The notes beneath the pieces are model-generated. The model was given only the letters and a program-made list of their open reading frames with translations, had not been told where the DNA came from and did not search any database. Positions 22,429 through 30,336 of a stretch of 32,456 nucleotides of DNA are shown in pieces. The stretch lies in assembly GCA_030065075.1 (NCBI GenBank), contig JASJDQ010000024.1, positions 1 through 32,456 of the forward strand, given 5' to 3'. The translations under genes and the position numbers were made by a program. Each line of letters begins with the position of its first letter. The stretch's first letter is position 1. This DNA is from Paracoccaceae bacterium (GTDB lineage: Bacteria; Pseudomonadota; Alphaproteobacteria; Rhodobacterales; Rhodobacteraceae).

Positions 22429-22585
22429 CAATTATGTCCCCCCAGGACGAAGTGAATCGCAGACCCAAGATGTCCAAAGTCACTTGGCCTCGCAACAACC
22501 CTTTGCGCTTGACAGAGGATGGCTGTCGAACGAATCCGGTCCGCTTCGGAAATTGCTCAGACAACTCAATAGAGATAGCCCGCGC

Positions 22586-22613
22586 AAAAAAAATTGCGCC
22601 CCGAAGGACGCAA
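22586..22613 (-). terminator. Intrinsic terminator of rpsT
   Basis: The minus strand reads TTGCGTCC-TTCG-GGGCGCAA followed by a run of eight T. All eight stem positions pair (one G-U) around a UUCG tetraloop. It begins 19 bases after the rpsT stop. It separates rpsT from the rhodanese-dnaA unit. Confidence 0.92.
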
Positions 22614-22632
22614 CAAAGCTTGACGGCAAATC

Positions 22633-22896
22633 TTAGCCGATCGCCTTCACGCGGGCTGCGAGTCGCGACATTTTCCGAGCGGCAGTGTTCTTGTGATAGA
22701 CGCCTTTTGTCACGCCGCGCATCAGTTCCGGCTGTGCCTGCTTCAGCGCCTGAGCGGCGGCATCCTTGTCGCCCGAAGCAATGGCTTCTTCGACTTTGCG
22801 GAGATACGTGCGGATGCGCGACCGGCGCGCTTTGTTGACTTCAAGACGGCGCGCATTCTGGCGCGCGCGTTTCTTGGCTTGGGGCGAATTCGCCAT
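22633..22896 (-). CDS. rpsT: 30S ribosomal protein S20
   Basis: An 87-residue, very basic helical protein of the small ribosomal subunit. The N-terminus [17 protein letters not shown] and '[23 protein letters not shown]' at the end are diagnostic of S20. The ATG follows an AAGGAC ribosome site. A strong intrinsic terminator follows. The gene lies between a crotonase gene and the rhodanese-dnaA unit. Its promoter should be within the 173 bp upstream, but I could not pick it out. Confidence 0.98.
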   Translation of the reverse strand: MANSPQAKKRARQNARRLEVNKARRSRIRTYLRKVEEAIASGDKDAAAQALKQAQPELMRGVTKGVYHKNTAARKMSRLAARVKAIG

Positions 22897-23069
22897 GGAG
22901 GTGTCCTTTTTTATTGCGGGTCCAAATCAAAAGTCGCACGATCTTCCCGCTGCCGGTCTGGTGACCGACGGACACATAGCCTAAGACATTCCTTGGAATG
23001 CGAAGCGGGCTCCACGCGCATGTACGGCGCGGCACTTACGACATTCGATCCCGTTTGGGAAGCCCTAAT

Positions 23070-23846
23070 TCACTTGTCGCGAAACTGCGCTTCGCGCTTT
23101 TCCAGGAAGGCCGCCATGCCTTCCTTCTGATCCTCGGTCGCAAAGAGCGAATGAAAGAGGCGTCGTTCGAACAGCAGGCCTTCGCGCAGCGAGGTTTCTT
23201 CGGCGCGCTTCACCGCTTCCTTGACGGCCATGGCTGTCAGAAGCGACTTCTCTGAGATCTTCTGGGCCGCTGCGGTTGCCTCTTCCATCAGCTTCTTGGC
23301 GGGCACCACACGGCTGACAAGACCAGAGCGTTCAGCTTCCTCGGCATCCATGAACCGGCCCGTCAGATGCATGTCCATGGATTTGGATTGCCCGACCAGG
23401 CGCGTCAGGCGTTGCGTTCCACCCAGGCCTGCGACGGTGCCCAGATTGATCTCGGGCTGGCCGAACTTTGCGGTATCTGCTGCGATGATGAAATCGCAGA
23501 TCATGGCCAGTTCACAGCCGCCGCCCAGCGCATAGCCCGCGACAGCGGCGATGATGGGTTTGCGGCATCTCAGGATACGCTCGGAGTCGTCGGTGAAAAG
23601 ATCCTCGCCGAAGGCATCCACAAAGGTCTTGTCCGACATCTCGCCAATATCGGCTCCGGCGGCAAAGGCTTTTTCCGACCCGGTGATGATGATGCATCGG
23701 ACCTTATCGTTGTCCGAGGCCTCGCCCACCGCCTGCGCCAGCTCGGCTAGCATCTGTGTATTGATGGCGTTCATCGCGTCGGGGCGATTCAGCCGAATGG
23801 TCGTCACATGCTCTTCCGTTTCGACGACGATCGTCTCAAAAGCCAT
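23070..23846 (-). CDS. Enoyl-CoA hydratase/isomerase (crotonase) family protein
   Basis: A 258-residue crotonase that most likely adds water to trans-2-enoyl-CoA in fatty acid breakdown. Key parts are '[10 protein letters not shown]' (oxyanion hole region), '[14 protein letters not shown]' with the first catalytic Glu, and '[20 protein letters not shown]' with the second catalytic Glu. Having both matches true short-chain enoyl-CoA hydratases. The C-terminal '[31 protein letters not shown]' is also typical. It lies between mutM and rpsT on the same strand. Confidence 0.95.
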   Translation of the reverse strand: MAFETIVVETEEHVTTIRLNRPDAMNAINTQMLAELAQAVGEASDNDKVRCIIITGSEKAFAAGADIGEMSDKTFVDAFGEDLFTDDSERILRCRKPIIAAVAGYALGGGCELAMICDFIIAADTAKFGQPEINLGTVAGLGGTQRLTRLVGQSKSMDMHLTGRFMDAEEAERSGLVSRVVPAKKLMEEATAAAQKISEKSLLTAMAVKEAVKRAEETSLREGLLFERRLFHSLFATEDQKEGMAAFLEKREAQFRDK

Positions 23847-23909
23847 GTATCCCGCCTTTGGTTGTTGCCATCAGAGCACAGGCTTAGCAGTCCGGGCCGC
23901 GGGATCAAG

Positions 23910-24761
23910 CTATCTTTGGCATAGGGCGCAGAAGAAACTGGAGCGTCCGGATTGCACGATACGCCTGATTTTGCCCGTGCATTCGGGTGTCTGACAGGCC
24001 GCTCCTTCGCGATCGTAGACAGCAAAGGTGTGCTGGAAGTAGCCAAGCTCGCCATCCGCCTGCCGATAGTCGCGCAAGGACGATCCGCCTGCGGCGATGG
24101 CATCGCGCAATACCTCTCTGATGTGGGGAACAAGTCCGGCGACGCGACCCTTTGAGATACGATCGGCACGCCGCGTCGGTCGAATGCCTGCCCGCCAGAG
24201 CGCTTCACACACGTATATATTGCCAAGTCCCGCCACCAATTTCTGGTCCAAGAGCGCCGATTTGATCGGCGTCTTCCGTGTCTTCAGCGCGTCAGCCAAG
24301 TAGCGTTCATCAAAGCTGTTTCCCAAAGGCTCGGGTCCCAGAGTTTTGAGCATCTTGTGCGCGTTGATCTGGTCGGTCGGCGCGAGGTCCATTGCGCCGA
24401 ACCGCCTGGGATCGTTGAACGTGATGCGCGACCCGTTCTCCATGTTAAAGACGACGTGGTCGTGTCTGTCGGGCGCGGGGTGGTCGTGGTGGAATTGCCC
24501 AAGCGGGTTGCCCGAGATCAGGATGCGACCTGACATGCCCAAGTGAACGATCAGCGTCTCGCCGCTGGAGAGATCCGCCAGTATGTACTTCGACCGGCGC
24601 CTGAGGGCTTGCACACGAACCTTCGACAAACGTTCGCCCATGTTTTCAGGAAACGGCCAGCGCAGATCGGGCCGGTTGACCTCCGTACGCGCAATCACCT
24701 GCCCTTCCATAGCCGGAAGCAGTCCAATTCGGACAGTTTCCACTTCAGGCAGTTCTGGCAC
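23910..24761 (-). CDS. mutM: Formamidopyrimidine-DNA glycosylase
   Basis: A 283-residue base-excision repair enzyme that removes 8-oxoguanine and formamidopyrimidines and nicks the strand. It starts with the invariant [10 protein letters not shown], where Pro after Met removal is the nucleophile and Glu the acid. It also carries 'IVHLGMSGR' with 'FNDPRRFG', the helix-two-turn-helix part '[20 protein letters not shown]', and a C-terminal zinc finger whose four cysteines are in 'CQTPEC' and 'FCALCQR'. The start codon is GTG, decided by the fixed N-terminus and by AGGAGGGG four bases upstream. It is divergent from ubiE over 139 bp. Confidence 0.97.
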   Translation of the reverse strand: MPELPEVETVRIGLLPAMEGQVIARTEVNRPDLRWPFPENMGERLSKVRVQALRRRSKYILADLSSGETLIVHLGMSGRILISGNPLGQFHHDHPAPDRHDHVVFNMENGSRITFNDPRRFGAMDLAPTDQINAHKMLKTLGPEPLGNSFDERYLADALKTRKTPIKSALLDQKLVAGLGNIYVCEALWRAGIRPTRRADRISKGRVAGLVPHIREVLRDAIAAGGSSLRDYRQADGELGYFQHTFAVYDREGAACQTPECTGKIRRIVQSGRSSFFCALCQR

Positions 24762-24845
24762 GGGTCCCCTCCTGCGGCGAATGCGCCCGATTGGGTGTCA
24801 ACGGGACGCACCTGGATTAAGACTCTCGCGAGCCAGTCAAATGGG

Positions 24846-24874
24846 CTGGCTCCGAACGGTCGCCCGGGTATAAG
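24846..24874 (+). promoter_or_regulatory. Candidate promoter of ubiE-ubiB with adjoining inverted repeat
   Basis: TATAAG (24869-24874) lies 17 bp after CTGGCT (24846-24851), a weak -35. The -35 falls in the right arm of a 7-bp inverted repeat, GAGCCAG (24830-24836) and CTGGCTC (24846-24852), which could be an operator. Transcription would start about 20 bases before the ubiE ATG. Confidence 0.3.
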
Positions 24875-24900
24875 AAAGCCCGCCACAAGAAGTAAAGCCG

Positions 24901-25653
24901 ATGCCTGAGACAGACGAAAAGACCACCCACTTCGGGGAGCGGGTTGTGCCCGAGGACGAAAAGGCCGGCCTTGTCCATGGCGTCTTTTCCAGCGTAGCGT
25001 CCAAGTACGACATTATGAACGATGTCATGTCCGTCGGCATCCACCGTCTGTGGAAAGACGCCATGATGGATTGGCTGGCGCCCCGCGACGGTCAGCGCCT
25101 GCTGGACGTGGCCGGTGGGACGGGCGACATCGCCTTCCGGTTCCTGCGGCGCGCGCCGGGGGCGGAGGCTGTCGTCACAGACATGACCGAAGCCATGCTG
25201 GTGGAAGGCCGCAAGCGGGCCGAGGCCGAAGCTTTCACCGACCGGCTGGATTGGGTGACGGGCGACGCGATGGCCTTGCCGTTCGAAGACGCCTCTTTCG
25301 ACGTCTATACGATCTCTTTCGGCATTCGGAACGTGACGCGGATCGAAGACGCGTTGTCCGAGGCCTATCGCGTCTTGAAGCCCGGGGGTCGGTTGATGGT
25401 CCTGGAATTCTCGCAACTTCCCAATGCCGGGCTGCAAAAGCTATACGACATGTATTCCTATAACGTCATTCCGCGCATGGGCCAGGCCATCGCGGGGGAC
25501 CGTGACAGCTATCAGTATCTGGTCGAGTCCATTCGCCGGTTTCCCGATCAGGAGACCTTCGCCGCCATGATCCGCGCGGCCGGTTTCGATCAGGTCAAAT
25601 ACCGCAACCTGTCGATGGGGATCGCGGCCTTGCATTCGGGCTGGAAACTCTAG
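24901..25653 (+). CDS. ubiE: Ubiquinone/menaquinone biosynthesis C-methyltransferase
   Basis: A 250-residue class I S-adenosylmethionine methyltransferase that methylates the ring carbon of the ubiquinone precursor. Family marks are '[25 protein letters not shown]' near the start, the SAM loop '[14 protein letters not shown]', '[14 protein letters not shown]', '[14 protein letters not shown]' and the closing '[12 protein letters not shown]'. It is divergent from mutM and followed four bases later by ubiB, so the pair forms one operon. Given the alphaproteobacterial setting, ubiquinone-10 is the likely product line. Confidence 0.97.
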   Translation: MPETDEKTTHFGERVVPEDEKAGLVHGVFSSVASKYDIMNDVMSVGIHRLWKDAMMDWLAPRDGQRLLDVAGGTGDIAFRFLRRAPGAEAVVTDMTEAMLVEGRKRAEAEAFTDRLDWVTGDAMALPFEDASFDVYTISFGIRNVTRIEDALSEAYRVLKPGGRLMVLEFSQLPNAGLQKLYDMYSYNVIPRMGQAIAGDRDSYQYLVESIRRFPDQETFAAMIRAAGFDQVKYRNLSMGIAALHSGWKL

Positions 25654-25657
25654 GCGC

Positions 25658-27178
25658 ATGCGCGGGCCGCACAATATATTCCGCCTGATCCGGACAGGCG
25701 CGACGTTCGAGCGGACGGGCGCGATGCGGCAGGTGCTGGAGGCGATGGACGCGCCAGCCTCGCTGCGTGTTGCGGCCCGCGTTCTGGGTTGGCCTTTCGC
25801 CTGGCTGGGCATCCGGGGCGACCCGGCGCAGCCTCCGGTCACCCGCGCTCTGACCGCGTTGGGTCCGGCTTACATCAAGTTCGGCCAGATCCTCTCGACC
25901 CGTCCCGATGTCGTGGGAACAGAACTGGCCGAGCAGCTTCGGGTCTTGCAGGACAAATTGCCGGCGTTCGACACCGACATAGCGAAAGAAACCGTGGCAA
26001 CGGAACTTGGCCAACCCGTTGGTGCGATCTTCTCCGAGTTTTCCGATCCGGTCGCCGCGGCCTCGATCGCCCAGGTGCATCGCGCGAAGCTCGCCGACAC
26101 GGGCGAAGCCGTCGCCGTCAAAGTGCTCCGGCCGAAGATCGAGCAGGCGTTTCAGCGCGACATCGACGCCTTCTACTTCGCAGCTCGTGTGATCGAGATA
26201 CTCTCGCCAGGGTCGCGCCGGTTGCGCCCCATGGACGTGATCGAACACTTCGAAGGCGTCGTGATGGGAGAGCTCGACCTGCGGCTGGAAACCGCCAGCG
26301 CGTCGGAGTTCGCCACCAATACGGCGACGGACGAAAGGTTCCGCGTGCCGGATGTCAAATGGGCCTTGTCGTCCCGGCGAGTGATGACGCTGGAATGGGT
26401 CGAAGGTCTGCCACTTGGCGATGTCGATGCGGTGCGTGCTGCCGGGCACGATACGACGCGCCTGGGCGAGAAGGTGTTGACCACGTTCCTGAGCCACGCT
26501 TTGCGCGACGGCTACTTTCACGCCGACATGCATCAGGGCAACCTGAAGGTGGCAGCAGATGGTACGCTTGTTGCCCTGGACTTCGGAATCATGGGCCGGA
26601 TCGACGCCTATACGCGGCGCGTTTATGCCGAGATACTGATTGGTTTCATTCGCCGGGACTATCATCGCGTGGCCGAGGTTCATTTCGAAGCGGGTTACGT
26701 GCCACCGGACCGTGATGTCGATGAGTTCGCCCGCGCGCTGCGGGCCGTCGGCGAGCCGATCTTCGGGATGGATGCCAGCCGCATCTCGATGGCGCGATTG
26801 CTGGCCTATCTCTTCGAGGTGACGGAACGCTTCGGGATGGAGACCCGGACCGAGCTGATCCTGCTGCAAAGAACGATGGTGGTGGTCGAAGGCGTCGCGC
26901 GCTCTCTGGACCCGCATATCAACATCTGGAACGTCGCGCGGCCTGTTGTCGAGGGTTACATCGCCGAGAACATCGGGCCAAAGGCGCTGATCCGCGACCT
27001 GGTCAGCACGGCCCGCGTGGTTGCGCGCTTCGGGCCCCGCCTTCCGAAACTGGCCGAGGCCGCTTTGGTCGCGCAAGCTGATCGGCAGGAGCGGGAGAAC
27101 TCACCGAGCCGATGGCCCAGCGCCGCCCTGTTGGGTGCCGTTGGCCTTCTGGCGTTTTTGATCGGGCTGCTGGCTTAG
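25658..27178 (+). CDS. ubiB: Ubiquinone biosynthesis accessory kinase-like protein UbiB
   Basis: A 506-residue atypical kinase-like (ABC1/ADCK/UbiB) membrane protein required for ubiquinone biosynthesis. The invariant KxGQ motif is in 'YIKFGQILSTRPD', followed by the Ala-rich nucleotide loop in 'AAASIAQVHRAKL', 'VAVKVLRP', 'GYFHADMHQGNL' (catalytic-type Asp) and 'LDFGIMGRI'. The C-terminus ends in a hydrophobic segment (ALLGAVGLLAFLIGLLA) that likely anchors it in the inner membrane. The start at ATG 25658, four bases after the ubiE stop, gives a normal N-terminus. It is convergent with flgD, only 8 bp apart, with no room for a separate terminator. Confidence 0.96.
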   Translation: MRGPHNIFRLIRTGATFERTGAMRQVLEAMDAPASLRVAARVLGWPFAWLGIRGDPAQPPVTRALTALGPAYIKFGQILSTRPDVVGTELAEQLRVLQDKLPAFDTDIAKETVATELGQPVGAIFSEFSDPVAAASIAQVHRAKLADTGEAVAVKVLRPKIEQAFQRDIDAFYFAARVIEILSPGSRRLRPMDVIEHFEGVVMGELDLRLETASASEFATNTATDERFRVPDVKWALSSRRVMTLEWVEGLPLGDVDAVRAAGHDTTRLGEKVLTTFLSHALRDGYFHADMHQGNLKVAADGTLVALDFGIMGRIDAYTRRVYAEILIGFIRRDYHRVAEVHFEAGYVPPDRDVDEFARALRAVGEPIFGMDASRISMARLLAYLFEVTERFGMETRTELILLQRTMVVVEGVARSLDPHINIWNVARPVVEGYIAENIGPKALIRDLVSTARVVARFGPRLPKLAEAALVAQADRQERENSPSRWPSAALLGAVGLLAFLIGLLA

Positions 27179-27186
27179 CGCCCGGG

Positions 27187-27876
27187 TCATGGGTCGCGGA
27201 GCGCCGTGACGTCGTTCGACGCAACCACGGCACCGCCACTGATGACCAACTCGATCCCATCGGTGCCCTGCCGCGCTTCTTCGATGCGCGCGTAATGGGA
27301 CACAGGACGTGTGCTAGTCACCTCACCCTGATTGAGACTTGCCAGTTCCAGCATGTAGTTCCCGGTTGGCAACGGATCCCCAGTTGAAGAGGTACCCGCC
27401 CAGGCGACGATATCATTGCCGAGCGGCACCTGCTGACGCGAGACTTCGCGGCCAAAGCTGTCGCGCACGATCAATTCCGCGGCATCGGATCCCGGGTCGG
27501 GCGCCAGCGCGATGTCGACCGGCGTGCCATCGAAGGCTACGGGGGCGGACACGCGCCCCTCCATGCCGACCCAGCCCGCAAGTTGGGCCAGTCCCGACGC
27601 GCCAAGACCGTTCGTCACGTCCCGCAAGAGATCGTTCGTCAGGACCTGCTGTTCCACGCCCGAGAAAGTCGCCAGTTGCACCGCGAAATCCTGGCTTTCA
27701 ATCGGGTTCAATGGGTCCTGATTTTCAAGCTGCGTGGTCAGCATCAAAAGAAACGTCTCGAAATCTGAACTTAGGGCAGAGGTGGAGTCGTTGGTTTGCG
27801 TGGCAGCTGCTGCGGCGGAGGAAGTCGTTTGATTGACGGCAGGCGCGGTCGCCACTTGTTGAACGGGATCCGGCAT
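27187..27876 (-). CDS. flgD: Flagellar hook-capping protein FlgD
   Basis: A 229-residue scaffold for hook assembly, capping the growing hook outside the cell. The N-terminal signature is 'FLLMLTTQLENQDPLNPIESQDFAVQLATFSGVEQQ'. The C-terminal half has the FlgD Ig/tudor-like region ('AELIVRDSFGREVSRQQVPLG', 'PTGNYMLELAS'). The first ~35 residues are Ala/Thr/Gln-rich and probably act as the flagellar export signal. It follows fliK with a 3-base gap, so the two are one transcript. It is convergent with ubiB. Confidence 0.95.
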   Translation of the reverse strand: MPDPVQQVATAPAVNQTTSSAAAAATQTNDSTSALSSDFETFLLMLTTQLENQDPLNPIESQDFAVQLATFSGVEQQVLTNDLLRDVTNGLGASGLAQLAGWVGMEGRVSAPVAFDGTPVDIALAPDPGSDAAELIVRDSFGREVSRQQVPLGNDIVAWAGTSSTGDPLPTGNYMLELASLNQGEVTSTRPVSHYARIEEARQGTDGIELVISGGAVVASNDVTALRDP

Positions 27877-27879
27877 CGC

Positions 27880-29397
27880 TTACAACCTTATGTCTATCCG
27901 GCCTTCGACGCCGGGTGAGTGATTTTGAACAACATCGATACGCTCGCCTGGACCGTCACGCCCATATCCGTCTTCAGACGGAACGCGTTCGCTGCCAGCG
28001 TGCTGGCCTTGCTGTTCGGTTTCCTGTTCGAACGAAAAACTGAGATCGCTGAACCCACGGTCAGCCAGCTCGGCTTCAAGCATGTCGATGTTCCGGCGCA
28101 TCAGATCGAGCGTTTCGGGCCGCTCGGCCGAAATCTGGACGACCATGCCCAAATCCGATTGCAGCATTGTCATGCGCACGCGCCCGAGTTCTTCAGGTTG
28201 CAACCGAAGTTCGACCATGCCTTCGGCGGTGACTTTGGTGATTGTGTTCACCACCTGGGTCACGACCGATCGAATCGTCGGTTCCACGCGAGGCGCTTCC
28301 CTTGACAGAGGGCGTTCCGCTTCGATCTTGTCGGCCTGCAACAAGGCGTCCAGCGTGGTTTCGCTTGTTTGCAGGGGCTGGTCTTTTATGAGTGCCACGT
28401 CAGGCTTGGCTTGCAGCAATTGAGATTGCGGCGATGGCGACACATGAGACGCGGTCCCCATCGTCGGCAGACTTCGCTCTGTCACGGTCAACGCAACAGT
28501 GGCTCGGATGTCCCCATCCTTGCCCCGCGTGCGTCGAGGCTTCTCATCTGTGGAAATCGCGGGGTCGGCGGCAAGTTGAACTGAGGCAGGCATCGCCTCG
28601 GTAGCCCGCGTCGCCGGTGCGGAAACCGGGCTGCCGATGTCCAGCACCGTCTGATCGGGGCCACTCGCTGGCAGGGTTGGCGCGGTGTCCTTCAACGAAG
28701 TCACCTGTGCCTTCGCGCCGACCGCAATGTGCGCGCGGGGGGCCTGAAGAATTGGCTGCGCACCAGCGCGCTCATTTTCGAGCTTGGGCAAAGGATCGCG
28801 CGCCGCTGCAACCGGCTGCTCTGGCTCCCGCGGCAATGAATTCGGTGCCTCACGCGGCTCTTCAACTGCCGCCGATCGCTGCACCAATGCCTCGCGTACG
28901 GAAACAGTGCTCTCCGAAGCTGCCTTGGACACCACCGCTTTGGCCACCGCCCCCTCCGGCGTCGGCTTCGGCATGTCAGGGGGCAACTCAGGGTCGATAG
29001 ACTTAGGCGCAGCAAGACTATCGCTGACCGGCTTTGCTGTGATTTCGTCATTCGCCAACTCCGACCGTAACGGCGTCTTTTCAGTCGACTGTGTCGGGTC
29101 ACGCTCTGCAAGTCTCGGGGCGATTGAGGCAATCGGCGCGACGACCGGCTCAGCGACGTCAATGGCTGGTTGTGCAGGTTCCGCCGGCGAGGTCGAAACG
29201 TCTTCAGAAAGGAATTTTTCTTCCGGCGTGACGTTCGGCAGATCTGTCGTGTCCAATTCTAACGAAACCTCCGGCGCATCCTCCGCAAAGAGCACCGCGA
29301 AGTCCGAAGCATCTTCGACATCGCCAACCATTTCGGGAAATGGCGTCTTTCCCTGTTTTGGTGTTTCGACCTGTAGGGCCTGTAGCAATACTTGCAT
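27880..29397 (-). CDS. fliK: Flagellar hook-length control protein FliK
   Basis: A 505-residue protein with a long, low-complexity first part (~1-390, rich in Ala, Pro, Glu and Ser) and a compact C-terminal hook-length control domain at ~395-480. The domain core reads 'EGMVELRLQPEELGRVRMTM' and continues 'MVVQISAERPETLDLMRRNIDMLEAELADRGF'. FliK measures the hook during export and triggers the switch to filament export through FlhB. Sequence outside the C-terminal domain is poorly conserved in the family, so that domain decides the call. The ATG at 29397 follows GGAGGTTC. It is divergent from the rod-binding protein gene over 115 bp. Confidence 0.92.
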   Translation of the reverse strand: MQVLLQALQVETPKQGKTPFPEMVGDVEDASDFAVLFAEDAPEVSLELDTTDLPNVTPEEKFLSEDVSTSPAEPAQPAIDVAEPVVAPIASIAPRLAERDPTQSTEKTPLRSELANDEITAKPVSDSLAAPKSIDPELPPDMPKPTPEGAVAKAVVSKAASESTVSVREALVQRSAAVEEPREAPNSLPREPEQPVAAARDPLPKLENERAGAQPILQAPRAHIAVGAKAQVTSLKDTAPTLPASGPDQTVLDIGSPVSAPATRATEAMPASVQLAADPAISTDEKPRRTRGKDGDIRATVALTVTERSLPTMGTASHVSPSPQSQLLQAKPDVALIKDQPLQTSETTLDALLQADKIEAERPLSREAPRVEPTIRSVVTQVVNTITKVTAEGMVELRLQPEELGRVRMTMLQSDLGMVVQISAERPETLDLMRRNIDMLEAELADRGFSDLSFSFEQETEQQGQHAGSERVPSEDGYGRDGPGERIDVVQNHSPGVEGRIDIRL

Positions 29398-29512
29398 CCT
29401 GAACCTCCGGACGTCCTGTCCTTTGCGACGTCGATACCGTCGGGAAGTTACCAGTCCTTTACCTGTCCAGTGGATAGTGCGGAAAATTCTTCCGATTCAG
29501 AAGGATCGAAAC

Positions 29513-29788
29513 ATGACCCAGATTTCACCTGTTGCGCTGCAACTGCCGCGGCCCGAGAAACCCGAATACAAGGCGATCGCCGACGAGCTTGAAATCCAGT
29601 TCCTGTCAGAAATGCTGAAGAACGCGGGCGTCGGCAAACCGCGCGACACGTTTGGCGGCGGTGCGGGCGAAGATCAGTTCGCGGGCTTCCTGACAGCAGA
29701 ATACGCGCGCGCAACAGTGAACGCGGGCGGCATAGGACTGTCGGAAGCCATTTATCAAGCGCTGGTCCGCAATGAGGTGTCGAAATGA
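29513..29788 (+). CDS. Rod-binding protein, FlgJ N-terminal type (no muramidase domain)
   Basis: A 91-residue protein matching only the N-terminal rod-binding domain of FlgJ, as seen in 'ADELEIQFLSEMLKNAGVGKP' and 'GAGEDQFAGFLTAEYARATVNAGGIGLSEAIY'. It would cap or support assembly of the flagellar rod in the periplasm. The peptidoglycan hydrolase half of enterobacterial FlgJ is absent, which is common in alphaproteobacteria, so another enzyme must open the wall. The frame is open for a long way upstream, antisense to fliK. The ATG at 29513 after AAGGATCG is the sensible start. The stop overlaps the flgN start (ATGA). Confidence 0.88.
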   Translation: MTQISPVALQLPRPEKPEYKAIADELEIQFLSEMLKNAGVGKPRDTFGGGAGEDQFAGFLTAEYARATVNAGGIGLSEAIYQALVRNEVSK

Positions 29789-30123
29789 ATATCGTGACTG
29801 AATTGGAAGACGTGCTGAAGCGGGAACAGGAATCGCTTCTCAAAGGCGATTTCGCAGCTTTGGGAAAACTCGTCGAACGCAAGGCCGCACTTGCCAAAAG
29901 GCTTTCGAGCAATCGACCGGATTTGCCCGAGGACGTTTATCGGAGTTTGGTGGATCAGGCGAGCAAGAACGAGGCCTTGCTCAATTCCGCCCAACGCGGC
30001 CTGCAAGCGGCAATGTCGCAACTCCGGCACGCGGCGCAGTCAGTTGAACAAACCACCTACGGACAAAATGGCGAGCGTCAGACCCTGTCGCGAAAACCGT
30101 CTTCGGTGACACAAAAAGTTTGA
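29785..30123 (+). CDS. flgN: FlgN-type flagellar export chaperone
   Basis: A 112-residue, mostly helical protein with heptad-like patterning ('ELEDVLKREQESLLKGDFAALGKLVERKAAL') that resembles FlgN, the chaperone for hook-filament junction proteins. The family is weakly conserved, so the call rests on length, helical character and position: it overlaps the rod-binding gene by four bases (ATGA) and precedes flagellin. A hairpin with a short T-rich tail follows at 30152-30180. Confidence 0.72.
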   Translation: MNIVTELEDVLKREQESLLKGDFAALGKLVERKAALAKRLSSNRPDLPEDVYRSLVDQASKNEALLNSAQRGLQAAMSQLRHAAQSVEQTTYGQNGERQTLSRKPSSVTQKV

Positions 30124-30151
30124 AAATTTTATATTAAATTCAAACGATTGC

Positions 30152-30180
30152 AGCAGCCGCCATCGTGCGGCTGTTTAGCA
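30152..30180 (+). terminator. Intrinsic terminator of the rod-binding/flgN unit
   Basis: CAGCCGC (30154-30160) pairs with GCGGCTG (30167-30173) around CATCGT, with a G-U and an A-U pair extending the base. TTTAGCATTTCTT follows. The T-run is broken, so termination may be partial. It separates flgN from the flagellin leader. Confidence 0.6.
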
Positions 30181-30301
30181 TTTCTTAAACCCTTCACGAT
30201 GAACTGCACGAGCACCGGGAAGTGGTGGCGCGCGAGGGGTGGATGCCCTGCACGCAAGTTCAGAATGGCTGGCTCGTCTGAAAGACGTTTCCGAAACCCA
30301 A

Positions 30302-30328
30302 GGCGAATAATCGCCGCAATTATTGGAG
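30302..30328 (+). promoter_or_regulatory. Flagellin leader with two mutually exclusive hairpins beside the ribosome site
   Basis: Hairpin A is GGCGA-AUAA-UCGCC (30302-30315). Hairpin B pairs AAUAAU (30306-30311) with AUUAUU (30319-30324) around CGCCGCA, and ends directly against the GGAG ribosome site (30325-30328). They share bases, so only one can form at a time. In Caulobacter, FlbT acts on the flagellin mRNA leader, and flbT is encoded 2 kb downstream here. That link is inference. Confidence 0.45.
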
Positions 30329-30336
30329 AACGCCAG

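Noticed and set aside
20405-22632. Replication origin near dnaA
   Set aside because: No TTATCCACA-like cluster or AT-rich unwinding region was recognised on either side of dnaA.
22987-23000. CATTCC-TT-GGAATG inverted repeat upstream of rpsT
   Set aside because: Short, with a loop of two bases and no recognised regulator motif; likely chance.
28784-29512. Long upstream extension of the rod-binding protein frame
   Set aside because: It runs antisense through fliK; the extension is Ser/Gly/Ala low-complexity, and the ATG at 29513 with a ribosome site gives the normal small protein.
30181-30336. Sigma-28 or sigma-54 promoter for flagellin
   Set aside because: No stretch had both elements at proper spacing; partial TAAA and GCCG matches upstream (30133-30160) fall in the terminator and are too weak.
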